Assembly (NCBI RefSeq): GCF_014649755.1
Contig: NZ_BMTQ01000022.1
Location: 46,112-110,111, forward strand
From: Streptomyces litmocidini
GTDB lineage: Bacteria > Actinomycetota > Actinomycetes > Streptomycetales > Streptomycetaceae
Direction: 5' to 3'
DNA length: 64,000 nt
Shown: one piece after another, positions 41,134-48,975 of the stretch
Layout of the letters: each line of letters begins with the position of its first letter
Numbering within the stretch: the first letter of the stretch is position 1
Position numbers and translations under genes: made by a program
The notes under the pieces: generated by a model
What the model was told of the DNA's origin: nothing
Seen by the model: only the letters and a program-made list of their open reading frames with translations
The model's database searches: none

Positions 41134-41546
41134 CCGCCCCCACCACCCCCATCCTGGCGGCGGGCTGCGTCCTGTGGCGCCCGTCGGTTTCCGGCCACGG
41201 CATCGAGATCGCCCTGGTCCACCGGCCCAAGTGGGACGACTGGTCACACCCCAAGGGCAAGCGGAAGCGCGGCGAGACGGCGGAGGCGTGCGCGTTGCGC
41301 GAGGTCCTGGAGGAGACGGGGCGGCGCTGCGAGCTCGGCCCGCGCCTGCCGACGGTCCACTACACGGTGGACGGCCGGCCCAAGGAGGTCGCGTACTGGT
41401 GGGCCCGGGCGCTGGACGGCGGCTTCGTCCCGACGAGGGAGATCGACGCCCTCGTCTGGCTCCCCCCTTCGTCGGCCCACCACCGCCTCACCCAACCGAG
41501 AGACCGCGCCCTCCTGGACACGGCCCTGTCGATCCCCCACTCCTGA
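41130..41546 (+). CDS. NUDIX hydrolase (MutT/diadenosine- or diphosphoinositol-type)
   Basis: 138 residues. The Nudix box is complete: GKRKRGETAEACALREVLEE, then TG, matching GX5EX7REUXEEXGU. Start HPKGKRKRGE is typical of the branch containing RNA and (di)nucleoside polyphosphate hydrolases. In Mycobacterium a similar Nudix gene next to ppk or CHAD is unusual. Probable substrate: a nucleoside or inositol polyphosphate (inference from the neighbouring ppk and CHAD genes). Confidence 0.88.
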   Translation: MTAPTTPILAAGCVLWRPSVSGHGIEIALVHRPKWDDWSHPKGKRKRGETAEACALREVLEETGRRCELGPRLPTVHYTVDGRPKEVAYWWARALDGGFVPTREIDALVWLPPSSAHHRLTQPRDRALLDTALSIPHS

Positions 41547-42013
41547 CCCCCGGACCCCCGCCCGCGTGGGCAATCGTCCCGCTGGGGCGGGACGGGTGGG
41601 CACACGGGACGGCGCCCCCAGCGGCGCCTCCGCGTTCCGGGCCTGAACCCGCACCACGCGTGCGGCGCACAACGGGGTGCGGGTTCAGGCACGGGAGCCT
41701 CGGGCGCCGGCAAGGGCGCCGTCCCGTTGTGCCCACCCGCCCCCAAGCTCTCGGCTTCGCTCGAGCAGGGGCCCCCTCGCCCAGCGGAACGACCGCCCAC
41801 AACGGCGGGGCAGGCGCAGCCCGCAACGGGAGCGGGGGCGGGCACCGCCCCGGCGGGCGCGCCCACGACGCGGGCGCGAGGGGCGGGCGCCGCCCCGGCG
41901 GAACGGTCGCGCACAACGGGGCGCGCGGGTGCCGCCCCAGTGGCCGCGGCCCACAATGGAAGCGGCAAGGCCCGCCGCCCGCCCCAGGGCCCCGCACCCG
42001 CCCTTCCGGCACG
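41547..42013. other. Repeat-rich spacer between the ppk operon and pstS
   Basis: No gene is supported in these 640 bases up to the pstS start. From 41576 there is a large nested inverted-repeat element, then degenerate copies of its core. The motif CCCACAACGG and variants recur at 41797, 41911 and 41951. The right end holds the PHO boxes described separately. Confidence 0.7.
41576..41745. repeat. Nested inverted-repeat element, about 170 bp, of a dispersed family
   Basis: Outer arms: GGGTGGGCACACGGGACGGC continuing to 41617, and its near-exact complement at 41714-41738. Inner arms: GCCTGAACCCGCACC at 41641-41655 and GGTGCGGGTTCAGGC at 41676-41690. The left end carries a small hairpin GTCCCGCTGGGGCGGGAC (41576-41593). 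A second partial copy lies at 59478-59533, so this is a dispersed element, probably MITE- or REP-like. Confidence 0.7.
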
Positions 42014-42053
42014 GTTCACTTCCCGTTCACCCTCCCCCGCCGACCGCTTCACC
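42014..42053 (+). promoter_or_regulatory. PHO boxes upstream of pstS
   Basis: GTTCACT at 42014, GTTCACC at 42025, a degenerate unit at 42036 and CTTCACC at 42047, all 11 bp apart, which is the direct-repeat pattern bound by PhoP. A TAATTT -10 box follows at 42063-42068. Confidence 0.9.
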
Positions 42054-42185
42054 TGTTCTGCCTAATTTCGGCCGTACACGGTGCGAGGAGCAGAACGACG
42101 CACCGGCCAACCGACACACGCCGCCGTAGAACGGTCAGGACATGACGATCCGCGACAGGGCGGCTTCTGGAAGGAACACCCGAAA

Positions 42186-43328
42186 GTGAAGCTTTCGCGC
42201 AAGAACGGGCTTCGCGCCTCCGCGATCGGTGCCCTCGTCGTCTCCGGTGCGCTCGTCCTCTCGGCGTGTGGCTCGGACAACAACACGGAGACCCCGACGA
42301 AGGGCGGCGGCACCAAGTCCTCCGCCGCCGCGTCGAACATCGCGTGTGACGGCGCCAAGGGCCAGCTCCTCGCCGCCGGCTCCAGCGCGCAGAAGAACGC
42401 GATGGACCTGTGGGTCAAGAACTTCCAGGCCGCGTGCTCCGGCGTCGAGGTCAACTACCAGGCCATCGGCTCCGGCGGCGGCATCACCAAGTTCAACCAG
42501 GGCCAGGTCGCCTTCGCCGGCTCGGACTCCGCCCTCAAGGACGAAGAGGTCGCCGAGTCGCAGAAGATCTGCAAGGGCGGCAAGGGCGTCAACCTGCCGA
42601 TGGTCGGCGGTCCGATCGCCATCGGCTACAAGCTGGAGGGCGTGGACAACCTGGTCCTGGACGCCCCCACCCTGGCCAAGATCTTCGACACGAAGATCAC
42701 CAAGTGGAACGACCCGGCGATCGCCAAGCTGAACCCGGGCGCGAAGCTCCCCGACACCACCATCCAGGCCTTCCACCGCTCGGACGAGTCGGGCACCACC
42801 CAGAACCTGGGCAAGTACCTCTCGGCCACCGCGAAGGCCGACTGGAAGTACGACCCGAAGACGAAGTCGTGGCCCGCCCCGGGCGGCCAGGCCGCCAACG
42901 GCTCCTCCGGCGTCGCCACCGCGGTCAAGGACGCCGAGGGCTCCATCGGCTACTTCGAGCTCTCCTACGCGACGGCCAACAAGATCTCCACGGTCAGCAT
43001 CAACACCGGTGCCGCCGCCCCGGTCGCCGCCTCCACGGAGAACGCCTCGAAGGCCATCGCCGCCGCCAAGGTCAAGGGCACCGGCAGCGACCTGGCCCTC
43101 TCCCTCGACTACACGACCAAGGCCGAGGGCGCCTACCCGATCACCCTGGTCACGTACGAGATCGCCTGCGACAAGGGCAACAAGGCGGAGACCCTGCCGA
43201 CCCTGAAGGCGTTCCTCACCTACACCGCCAGCGAGGAGGGCCAGAAGGTCCTCTCCGACGCCGGCTACGCCCCGCTCCCGGCCGAGATCGCGGCCAAGGT
43301 CCGCGCGATCGTCCCGACCCTGTCCTGA
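42186..43328 (+). CDS. pstS: Phosphate ABC transporter substrate-binding lipoprotein
   Basis: 380 residues from a GTG start with GGAAGGA upstream. Lipoprotein signal with lipobox LSAC (about residue 24-27), then LLAAGSSAQKNAMDLWVKN and FNQGQVAFAGSDSALKDEE, the phosphate-binding region of PstS, with HRSDESGTTQNL and GSSGVATAVKDAEGSIGY. It scavenges phosphate outside the membrane for PstCAB. A PHO-box array upstream implies PhoP control. A 16-bp hairpin after the gene probably raises pstS mRNA above pstCAB. Confidence 0.95.
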   Translation: MKLSRKNGLRASAIGALVVSGALVLSACGSDNNTETPTKGGGTKSSAAASNIACDGAKGQLLAAGSSAQKNAMDLWVKNFQAACSGVEVNYQAIGSGGGITKFNQGQVAFAGSDSALKDEEVAESQKICKGGKGVNLPMVGGPIAIGYKLEGVDNLVLDAPTLAKIFDTKITKWNDPAIAKLNPGAKLPDTTIQAFHRSDESGTTQNLGKYLSATAKADWKYDPKTKSWPAPGGQAANGSSGVATAVKDAEGSIGYFELSYATANKISTVSINTGAAAPVAASTENASKAIAAAKVKGTGSDLALSLDYTTKAEGAYPITLVTYEIACDKGNKAETLPTLKAFLTYTASEEGQKVLSDAGYAPLPAEIAAKVRAIVPTLS

Positions 43329-43334
43329 TCCCCG

Positions 43335-43376
43335 GCCGGGCCGGCCCCTCACCTCCCGTGGAGGGGCCGGCCCGGC
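43335..43376 (+). terminator. Intra-operon hairpin between pstS and pstC
   Basis: GCCGGGCCGGCCCCTC and its exact complement form a 16-bp stem with a 10-base loop. As pstC lies 75 bp further on in the same direction, it is probably a partial terminator or a 3'-end stabiliser of pstS mRNA. Confidence 0.75.
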
Positions 43377-43449
43377 ATCCGGTGCACCGCCGCCAGGGCC
43401 CCCGTACCCCCGCAGGGGACGTACGGGACCCGCAGACCGGAGAAAACCG

Positions 43450-44424
43450 ATGGCTACCACCACACCCGACATACAGGGGAGCCGGGGCGCCAAGAGCGCG
43501 ACCCGCCCCGGGGACCGCATCTTCAGCGGCCTGTCCCGAGGCTCCGGCATCACCCTCCTCGTGATCATGGCCGCGATCGCGGTCTTCCTCACCTACCGTG
43601 CCGTCCTCGCCGTCTCGGACGACAGCACCAACTTCTTCACCACCTTCGAGTGGAACCCGGCGGGCAGCCCGCCGGTCTTCGGCATCGCCGTCCTCGCCTT
43701 CGGCACGGTCGTCTCCTCGGTCATCGCGATGCTCATCGCCGTGCCCGTCGCGATCGGGATCGCCCTCTTCATCTCGCACTACGCCCCGCGCAAGCTGGCC
43801 AAGCCGCTCGCGTACGTCGTCGACCTGCTCGCCGCCGTGCCCAGCATCATCTACGGCCTCTGGGGCGCGATCTTCCTCGTCCCGTACCTGGACGGCCTCA
43901 ACAAGTGGCTCGACCAGTACCTGGGCTGGACGTACGTCTTCGACAAGTCCAGCGACGGCGTCGCCCGCAACCTCTTCACCGTGGGCATCCTGCTGGCGAT
44001 CATGATCCTCCCGATCATCACCAACGTGACCCGCGAGGTCTTCCTCCAGGTCCCGAAGATGCACGAGGAAGCCGCCCTCGCCCTCGGCGCCACGCGCTGG
44101 GAGGTCATCCGCATGTCGGTGCTGCCCTTCGGCCGCTCCGGCATCATCTCCGCCTCCATGCTGGGCCTCGGCCGCGCACTCGGCGAGACGATGGCCGTCG
44201 CCGTCGTCCTCTCCCCCAGCTTCGTCCTCTCGGGCCACCTCCTCGACCCGGGCGGCGGCACCTTCGCCCAGAACATCGCCGCGAAGTTCAACGAGGCCAA
44301 CGAGTACGGCCGGGACGCGCTGATCGCCTCCGGCCTCGTCCTCTTCGTCATCACCCTGCTGGTCAACGGCGCCGCCCGCTGGATCATCGGCCGCCGCAAG
44401 GAGTACTCGGGGGCCGCGGCATGA
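43450..44424 (+). CDS. pstC: Phosphate ABC transporter permease PstC
   Basis: 324 residues, six membrane helices. The cytoplasmic coupling loop EAALALGATRWEVIRMSVLP with its EAA-type motif contacts PstB. It starts after GGAGAAAACCG. It forms the membrane channel with PstA and overlaps the pstA start by ATGA. Confidence 0.95.
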   Translation: MATTTPDIQGSRGAKSATRPGDRIFSGLSRGSGITLLVIMAAIAVFLTYRAVLAVSDDSTNFFTTFEWNPAGSPPVFGIAVLAFGTVVSSVIAMLIAVPVAIGIALFISHYAPRKLAKPLAYVVDLLAAVPSIIYGLWGAIFLVPYLDGLNKWLDQYLGWTYVFDKSSDGVARNLFTVGILLAIMILPIITNVTREVFLQVPKMHEEAALALGATRWEVIRMSVLPFGRSGIISASMLGLGRALGETMAVAVVLSPSFVLSGHLLDPGGGTFAQNIAAKFNEANEYGRDALIASGLVLFVITLLVNGAARWIIGRRKEYSGAAA

Positions 44425-45497
44425 GCCACGCCATACAGGAACGTCCGGTCTCGGCGGCCCCGCGCCGCGGGTCCCTCTCCCACGCCCGGCTCCCCCGCTG
44501 GTCCCCGGCCGCCATCGCCGTCGGCTCCATCGCCGGAGGCATCGGCACCGGCCTGGCCGCCGGCTGGCACAGCAAGGTCCAGTGGGGCCTGACCGCCGCG
44601 CTCCTCTTCGTCCTCGTCACCTTCGCCGTGACCACCAAGGTCGAGGGCAGCCGCCAGGCCAAGGACCGCGTCGCCACCAGCCTCGTCTGGGTCTGCTTCG
44701 TCCTCGCCGTCGTCCCGCTGCTCTCCCTCGCCTGGGTCACGATCAGCAAGGGCCTCGACGTCCTCGACGGCTACTTCCTGACCCACTCGATGAACGGCGT
44801 CCTCGACGCCGAGGCCGGCGGCGGCGTCTACCACGCGCTGCTCGGCACCATCGAGCAGGTCGGCATCGCGACCCTGATCGCCGCCCCGATCGGCCTCCTC
44901 ACCGCCGTCTACCTCGTCGAGTACGGCAACGGCAGCAGGCTCGCCAAGGCCGTCACCTTCTTCGTCGACGTCATGACGGGCATCCCGTCGATCGTCGCCG
45001 GCCTCTTCGTCCTCGCCACCTGGAACCTGATCCTGGGCTTCGGCCCCTCCGGTTTCGCCGGCGCGATGGCCCTCGCCATCCTGATGATGCCGGTCGTGGT
45101 CCGCTCCACCGAGGAGATGCTCAAGCTCGTCCCGAACGAGCTCCGCGAGGCCTCCCTCGCCCTCGGCATCCCCAAGTGGCGCACCATCCTGAAGGTGGTC
45201 CTGCCCACCGCGATCGGCGGCATCACCACGGGCGTCATGCTCGCGGTCGCCCGCATCACCGGTGAGACGGCCCCGGTCCTGCTCCTCGTGTTCGGCACGA
45301 AGCTCATCAACCCGAACCCGTTCGAAGGCGCCCAGTCCTCCCTGCCGCTCTACGTGTACGAGCAGTACGCGGTCGGCACCGACGCCGCCGTGGCCCGCGC
45401 CTGGGCCGCCGCGCTCGTCCTGATCGCCTTCGTCATGATCCTCAACCTGGTGGCCCGCGGCATCGCCCGCTGGAAGGCCCCCAAGACCGGCCGCTGA
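44421..45497 (+). CDS. pstA: Phosphate ABC transporter permease PstA
   Basis: 358 residues, longer than PstA of other bacteria because of an N-terminal extension of about 70 residues with two extra hydrophobic segments (WSPAAIAVGSIAGGIGTGLA). Then the usual six helices with the EAA loop LREASLALGIPKWRTILKVV. Partner of PstC. The pstB gene follows after 24 bp. Confidence 0.93.
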   Translation: MSHAIQERPVSAAPRRGSLSHARLPRWSPAAIAVGSIAGGIGTGLAAGWHSKVQWGLTAALLFVLVTFAVTTKVEGSRQAKDRVATSLVWVCFVLAVVPLLSLAWVTISKGLDVLDGYFLTHSMNGVLDAEAGGGVYHALLGTIEQVGIATLIAAPIGLLTAVYLVEYGNGSRLAKAVTFFVDVMTGIPSIVAGLFVLATWNLILGFGPSGFAGAMALAILMMPVVVRSTEEMLKLVPNELREASLALGIPKWRTILKVVLPTAIGGITTGVMLAVARITGETAPVLLLVFGTKLINPNPFEGAQSSLPLYVYEQYAVGTDAAVARAWAAALVLIAFVMILNLVARGIARWKAPKTGR

Positions 45498-45521
45498 CGC
45501 GGCACACTGGAAGTGATTGAT

Positions 45522-46298
45522 ATGGCCAAGCGAATCGACGTCAGCGGCCTCTCCGCCTACTACGGCGCCCACAAGGCGATCGACGACATCTCGATGACCG
45601 TCGAGCCCCGCTCCGTGACGGCCTTCATCGGCCCCTCCGGCTGCGGCAAGTCCACCTTCCTGCGCACCCTGAACCGCATGCACGAGGTCACCCCCGGCGG
45701 CCGCGTCGAGGGCAAGGTGATGCTCGACGACGAGAACCTGTACGGGACGAACGTCGACCCCGTCGCCGTGCGCCGCACGGTCGGCATGGTCTTCCAGCGC
45801 CCGAACCCCTTCCCCACCATGTCGATCTTCGACAACGTGGCGGCGGGCCTGCGCCTCAACGGCAACTACAAGAAGTCGCAGCTCGCCGACATCGTCGAGC
45901 GGTCCCTCAAGGGCGCCAACCTCTGGAACGAGGTCAAGGACCGCCTCAACAAGCCGGGCTCCGGCCTCTCCGGCGGCCAGCAGCAGCGCCTGTGCATCGC
46001 CCGCGCGATCGCGGTCGAGCCGGACGTGCTGCTGATGGACGAGCCCTGCTCGGCCCTCGACCCGATCTCCACCCTCGCCATCGAGGACCTGATCGGCGAG
46101 CTGAAGGAGCGCTTCACGATCGTCATCGTGACGCACAACATGCAGCAGGCCGCCCGCGTCTCGGACCGCACGGCCTTCTTCAACCTGGCGGCCGTCGGCC
46201 AGCCCGGCAAGCTGATCGAGCTGGACGACACCGAGCGCATCTTCTCCAACCCGAGCGTCCAGGCGACCGAGGACTACATCTCCGGCCGCTTCGGATAA
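45522..46298 (+). CDS. pstB: Phosphate ABC transporter ATP-binding protein PstB
   Basis: 258 residues. The ATG at 45522 has GGAAG eight bases upstream, so a GTG at 45513 is less likely. Walker A GPSGCGKSTFL, signature LSGGQQQRLCIARA, Walker B VLLMDEPCSALDP, and the PstB-typical GMVFQRPNPFP Q-loop and THNMQQAARVSD H-loop. It drives phosphate import. Confidence 0.95.
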   Translation: MAKRIDVSGLSAYYGAHKAIDDISMTVEPRSVTAFIGPSGCGKSTFLRTLNRMHEVTPGGRVEGKVMLDDENLYGTNVDPVAVRRTVGMVFQRPNPFPTMSIFDNVAAGLRLNGNYKKSQLADIVERSLKGANLWNEVKDRLNKPGSGLSGGQQQRLCIARAIAVEPDVLLMDEPCSALDPISTLAIEDLIGELKERFTIVIVTHNMQQAARVSDRTAFFNLAAVGQPGKLIELDDTERIFSNPSVQATEDYISGRFG

Positions 46299-46368
46299 CC
46301 CAGACCCCATGCGGCTCCGCCGCGTGGCCGTCCTGCGGTGCTGCATGGCGGTGCCACCGCAAGACGAA

Positions 46369-46400
46369 GGGCCCGGCTCCCCCACGGGGGAGCCGGGCCC
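46369..46400. terminator. Bidirectional terminator between pstB and pit
   Basis: GGGCCCGGCTCCCCC and GGGGGAGCCGGGCCC form a near-continuous inverted repeat with a very small loop, between convergent genes. Confidence 0.8.
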
Positions 46401-46417
46401 ATCGACGTACGAAGGCC

Positions 46418-47416
46418 CTACCCGAAGACCAGCTGCACCGCGTAGTAGCTCACGGCGGCGACGATCGCCGCCGCCGGCATGGTGATGAACCAGCCGAGGA
46501 CGATGTTCTTGGCGACGCCCCAGCGGACCGCGTTGACCCGCTTCGTGGCGCCCACGCCCATGATCGCCGAGGTGATGACGTGGGTCGTGGAGATCGGCGC
46601 CTTGAAGATGAAGGCGGTGACGAACATGATCGATGCGCCCGTCGTCTCCGCGGCGAAGCCCTGCGGCGGGTCCAGCTCGATGATCTTGCGGCCGAGGGTC
46701 CGCATGATCCGCCAGCCGCCCGCGTACGTACCGAGCGAGAGCATCACGGCGCAGGCGAACTTCACCCACACCGGGATCGGCGCGTCCGCGCTCTGCACGT
46801 CGCCGATGACCAGGGCCATCACCACGACGCCCATCGTCTTCTGCGCGTCCTGGAGACCGTGGCCCAGCGCCATGCCGGCGGCCGAGACGGTCTGCGCGAT
46901 GCGGAAGCCGCGCTTGGCCTTGTGCGGATTGGCCTTGCGGAACATCCACAGGATCGCGGTCATCACCAGGTAACCGGCGATCAGACCGACCACCGGCGAG
47001 AGGAACATCGGGATGACGACCTTCTCCAGGACACCCGACCAGATGACCTCCGTGCCCCCCGCGAGCGCCGCGCCCACCATGCCGCCGAACAGGGCGTGCG
47101 AGGAGGACGAGGGAAGACCGAAGTACCAGGTGACCAGGTTCCAGACGATCGCGCCGAGCAGGGCGGCGAAGAGGATGCCCATCCCCGAATTGCCCGTCGG
47201 CGTCTCGATCAGGCCCTTGCTGACGGTGTGCGCGACACCGCTGCCGAGGAAGGCGCCGGCGAGGTTCATGACCGCCGCCATCGCCAGCGCCGCCCGGGGG
47301 GTCAGCGCCCGGGTCGACACCGAGGTGGCGATGGCGTTGGCGGAATCGTGGAAGCCGTTCGTATACGTGAAGCCGAGCGCGACCCCGATGGTCACGATCA
47401 GAGCGAAGGTGTCCAC
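46418..47416 (-). CDS. pitA: Low-affinity inorganic phosphate transporter, Pit family
   Basis: 332 residues with about ten hydrophobic segments. The PiT signature GFHDSANAIATSVSTRALTP is at the N-terminus (about 20-39), and its repeat near the C-terminus (ITTHVITSAIMGVGATKRV, read on the protein as STTHVITSAIMG). It takes up phosphate (often as a metal-phosphate complex) with protons. It is convergent to pstB and follows its DUF47 partner by 5 bp. Confidence 0.92.
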   Translation of the reverse strand: MDTFALIVTIGVALGFTYTNGFHDSANAIATSVSTRALTPRAALAMAAVMNLAGAFLGSGVAHTVSKGLIETPTGNSGMGILFAALLGAIVWNLVTWYFGLPSSSSHALFGGMVGAALAGGTEVIWSGVLEKVVIPMFLSPVVGLIAGYLVMTAILWMFRKANPHKAKRGFRIAQTVSAAGMALGHGLQDAQKTMGVVVMALVIGDVQSADAPIPVWVKFACAVMLSLGTYAGGWRIMRTLGRKIIELDPPQGFAAETTGASIMFVTAFIFKAPISTTHVITSAIMGVGATKRVNAVRWGVAKNIVLGWFITMPAAAIVAAVSYYAVQLVFG

Positions 47417-47421
47417 GAAGC

Positions 47422-48042
47422 TCAGGACTCCTTGACCGCGATGGTCTCCACCGTGTTGGCCACGTGCTCGAAGGCGTCGGCCGCCTCCTCCAGCACATCC
47501 ACGACCTGCTTGAGCTTCAGCACCTCGATGGCGTCGTACTTGCCGTTGAAGAGGTGGGCGAGCAGCTTGCGGTGGATCTGGTCCGCCTGGTTCTCGAGGC
47601 GGTTGACCTCGATCCAGTACTCGGTGAGGTTGGACATCGTCCGCAGGTTCGGCATGGCCTCGGCGGTCAGCACCGCCGCCCGGGCCAGGACCTCGATCTG
47701 CTGCTCGACACCCTTGGGGAGCTCTTCGATGTTGTAGAGGACGACCAGGTCGACGGCCTCTTCCATGAAGTCCATGATGTCGTCGAGGGACGAAGCGAGG
47801 GAGTAGATGTCCTCGCGGTCGAACGGTGTGATGAAGGAGGAGTTCAGCTGGTGGAAGATCGCGTGGGTGGCGTCGTCACCGGCGTGCTCCGCTGCCCGCA
47901 TCCGCTCCGCGATCTCGGCCCGGGCGGAAGGCTCCGCTCCGAGCAGTTCCATCAGGAGCTTGGAGCCCGTGACGATGTTGTCCGCGGACGCGGCGAACAT
48001 GTCGTAGAAGCTCGTCTCCCTGGGGGTCAGACGAAATCGCAC
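47422..48042 (-). CDS. DUF47/PhoU-like partner of Pit
   Basis: 206 residues of alpha-helical PhoU-like fold; the family signature is seen in FDREDIYSLASSLDDIMDFM and AEHAGDDATHAIFHQLNSSF. DUF47 proteins sit next to Pit genes in most bacteria and probably regulate the transporter. The gene lies 5 bp upstream of the Pit gene, so they are one operon. Confidence 0.92.
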   Translation of the reverse strand: MRFRLTPRETSFYDMFAASADNIVTGSKLLMELLGAEPSARAEIAERMRAAEHAGDDATHAIFHQLNSSFITPFDREDIYSLASSLDDIMDFMEEAVDLVVLYNIEELPKGVEQQIEVLARAAVLTAEAMPNLRTMSNLTEYWIEVNRLENQADQIHRKLLAHLFNGKYDAIEVLKLKQVVDVLEEAADAFEHVANTVETIAVKES

Positions 48043-48186
48043 GTGAGGTCCTCGGGTGTGCTGGGTTTCGGTCAGGCTGATGCTAGGCGCATCATCCGGC
48101 CACGGCTAACCGGCGTCTCTCAGTGTCGCCCATCGGGCACAGTGAACTGCACGGGCCCCCGCCCGGACCGGCGGGGATCGGTACCA

Positions 48187-48205
48187 TATACCCACGAGGG
48201 GTATA
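48187..48205 (+). promoter_or_regulatory. CsoR operator TATACCC-N5-GGGTATA
   Basis: A perfect inverted repeat with G-tract half sites sits 31 bp before the csoR start and overlaps its promoter region, which points to autoregulation. Confidence 0.85.
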
Positions 48206-48236
48206 CACCCCCTTTTATGGACAACGGGAGGACGCG

Positions 48237-48602
48237 ATGACGACCACCGAGACGGACCAGGTCACCCCCGAGGCCGTCGGGGCCGTCGGGCCGGCCGACC
48301 ACGCGCACGGGCACGACCACGGCGTGCACGGCTACCACAAGCAGAAGGACGAGCACCTCAAGCGGCTGCGCCGGATCGAGGGCCAGATCCGCGGCCTCCA
48401 GCGGATGGTCGACGAGGACGTCTACTGCATCGACATACTCACGCAGGTCTCCGCCTCGACGAAGGCGCTCCAGTCCTTCGCCCTCCAGCTCCTGGAGGAG
48501 CACCTGCGGCACTGCGTCGCGGACGCGGCGGCCACCGGCACGGGCATCGACGAGAAGGTCGAGGAGGCCACGAAGGCCATCGCCCGCATGATGCGCACCT
48601 GA
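48237..48602 (+). CDS. csoR: Copper-sensing repressor CsoR
   Basis: 121 residues. CsoR core with the Cu(I) ligand triad Cys64, His89 and Cys93 (VYCIDI and EEHLRHC). The N-terminus is histidine-rich (HAHGHDHGVHGYH), unlike short CsoR forms. CsoR releases DNA when Cu(I) binds, to induce copper export. The start is chosen at GGGAGGACGCG ATG. The hairpin CTGAGAG/CTCTCAG at 48599-48630 spans its stop and the next convergent gene. Confidence 0.93.
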   Translation: MTTTETDQVTPEAVGAVGPADHAHGHDHGVHGYHKQKDEHLKRLRRIEGQIRGLQRMVDEDVYCIDILTQVSASTKALQSFALQLLEEHLRHCVADAAATGTGIDEKVEEATKAIARMMRT

Positions 48603-48626
48603 GAGGGGGTGGACCGGGCCTCGCTC

Positions 48627-48797
48627 TCAGAGGTCCGCCGCCACCCGCAGCACCTCGTCGATCCGGTCGGCGCTGAGCCGCTCCCCGTCCGCGGCCGACG
48701 CCGCGATGATCAGCTCGCCGCAGAGCTCGATCTCCGCGAGGGCGACGCAGTCCGGGTCTGCGGGCACGGTTGCTGTACCGGGCGGGGCCACGCGCAT
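48627..48797 (-). CDS. Small conserved-type hypothetical protein, 56 residues
   Basis: 56 residues from the ATG at 48797, preceded by the good ribosome binding site AGGAAGAGG. Sequence starts MRVAPPGTATVPADPDC and ends DEVLRVAADL; acidic with two cysteines (DPDC and IELC). No motif known to me. Convergent with csoR. Confidence 0.6.
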   Translation of the reverse strand: MRVAPPGTATVPADPDCVALAEIELCGELIIAASAADGERLSADRIDEVLRVAADL

Positions 48798-48917
48798 CCA
48801 CCTCTTCCTGCCGGCGTCGGTCTCCCAGCGGTCCCCCAGCGTAGGTACGGCGACGCGTACGGCGCATGACACGTCTGGACCATTTGCCGATGGCCCGTGC
48901 CGCCACCGGGCCCGGCC

Positions 48918-48975
48918 CCGGCTCGGGCTCCGCCTCGGCCACCGGCTCGGGCTCCGCCTCGGCCCCCGGCTCAGG
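48918..48975. repeat. 24-bp tandem repeat after a lipoprotein gene
   Basis: CCGGCTCGGGCTCCGCCTCG plus GCC(A/C) is repeated at 48918 and 48942, with a third partial copy that overlaps the stop codon of the reverse-strand lipoprotein gene. Confidence 0.75.

Noticed and set aside
46310..46368. Possible small gene or tRNA in the pstB-pit spacer
   Set aside because: No cloverleaf, ribosome binding site or conserved frame is visible; only the terminator is clear.
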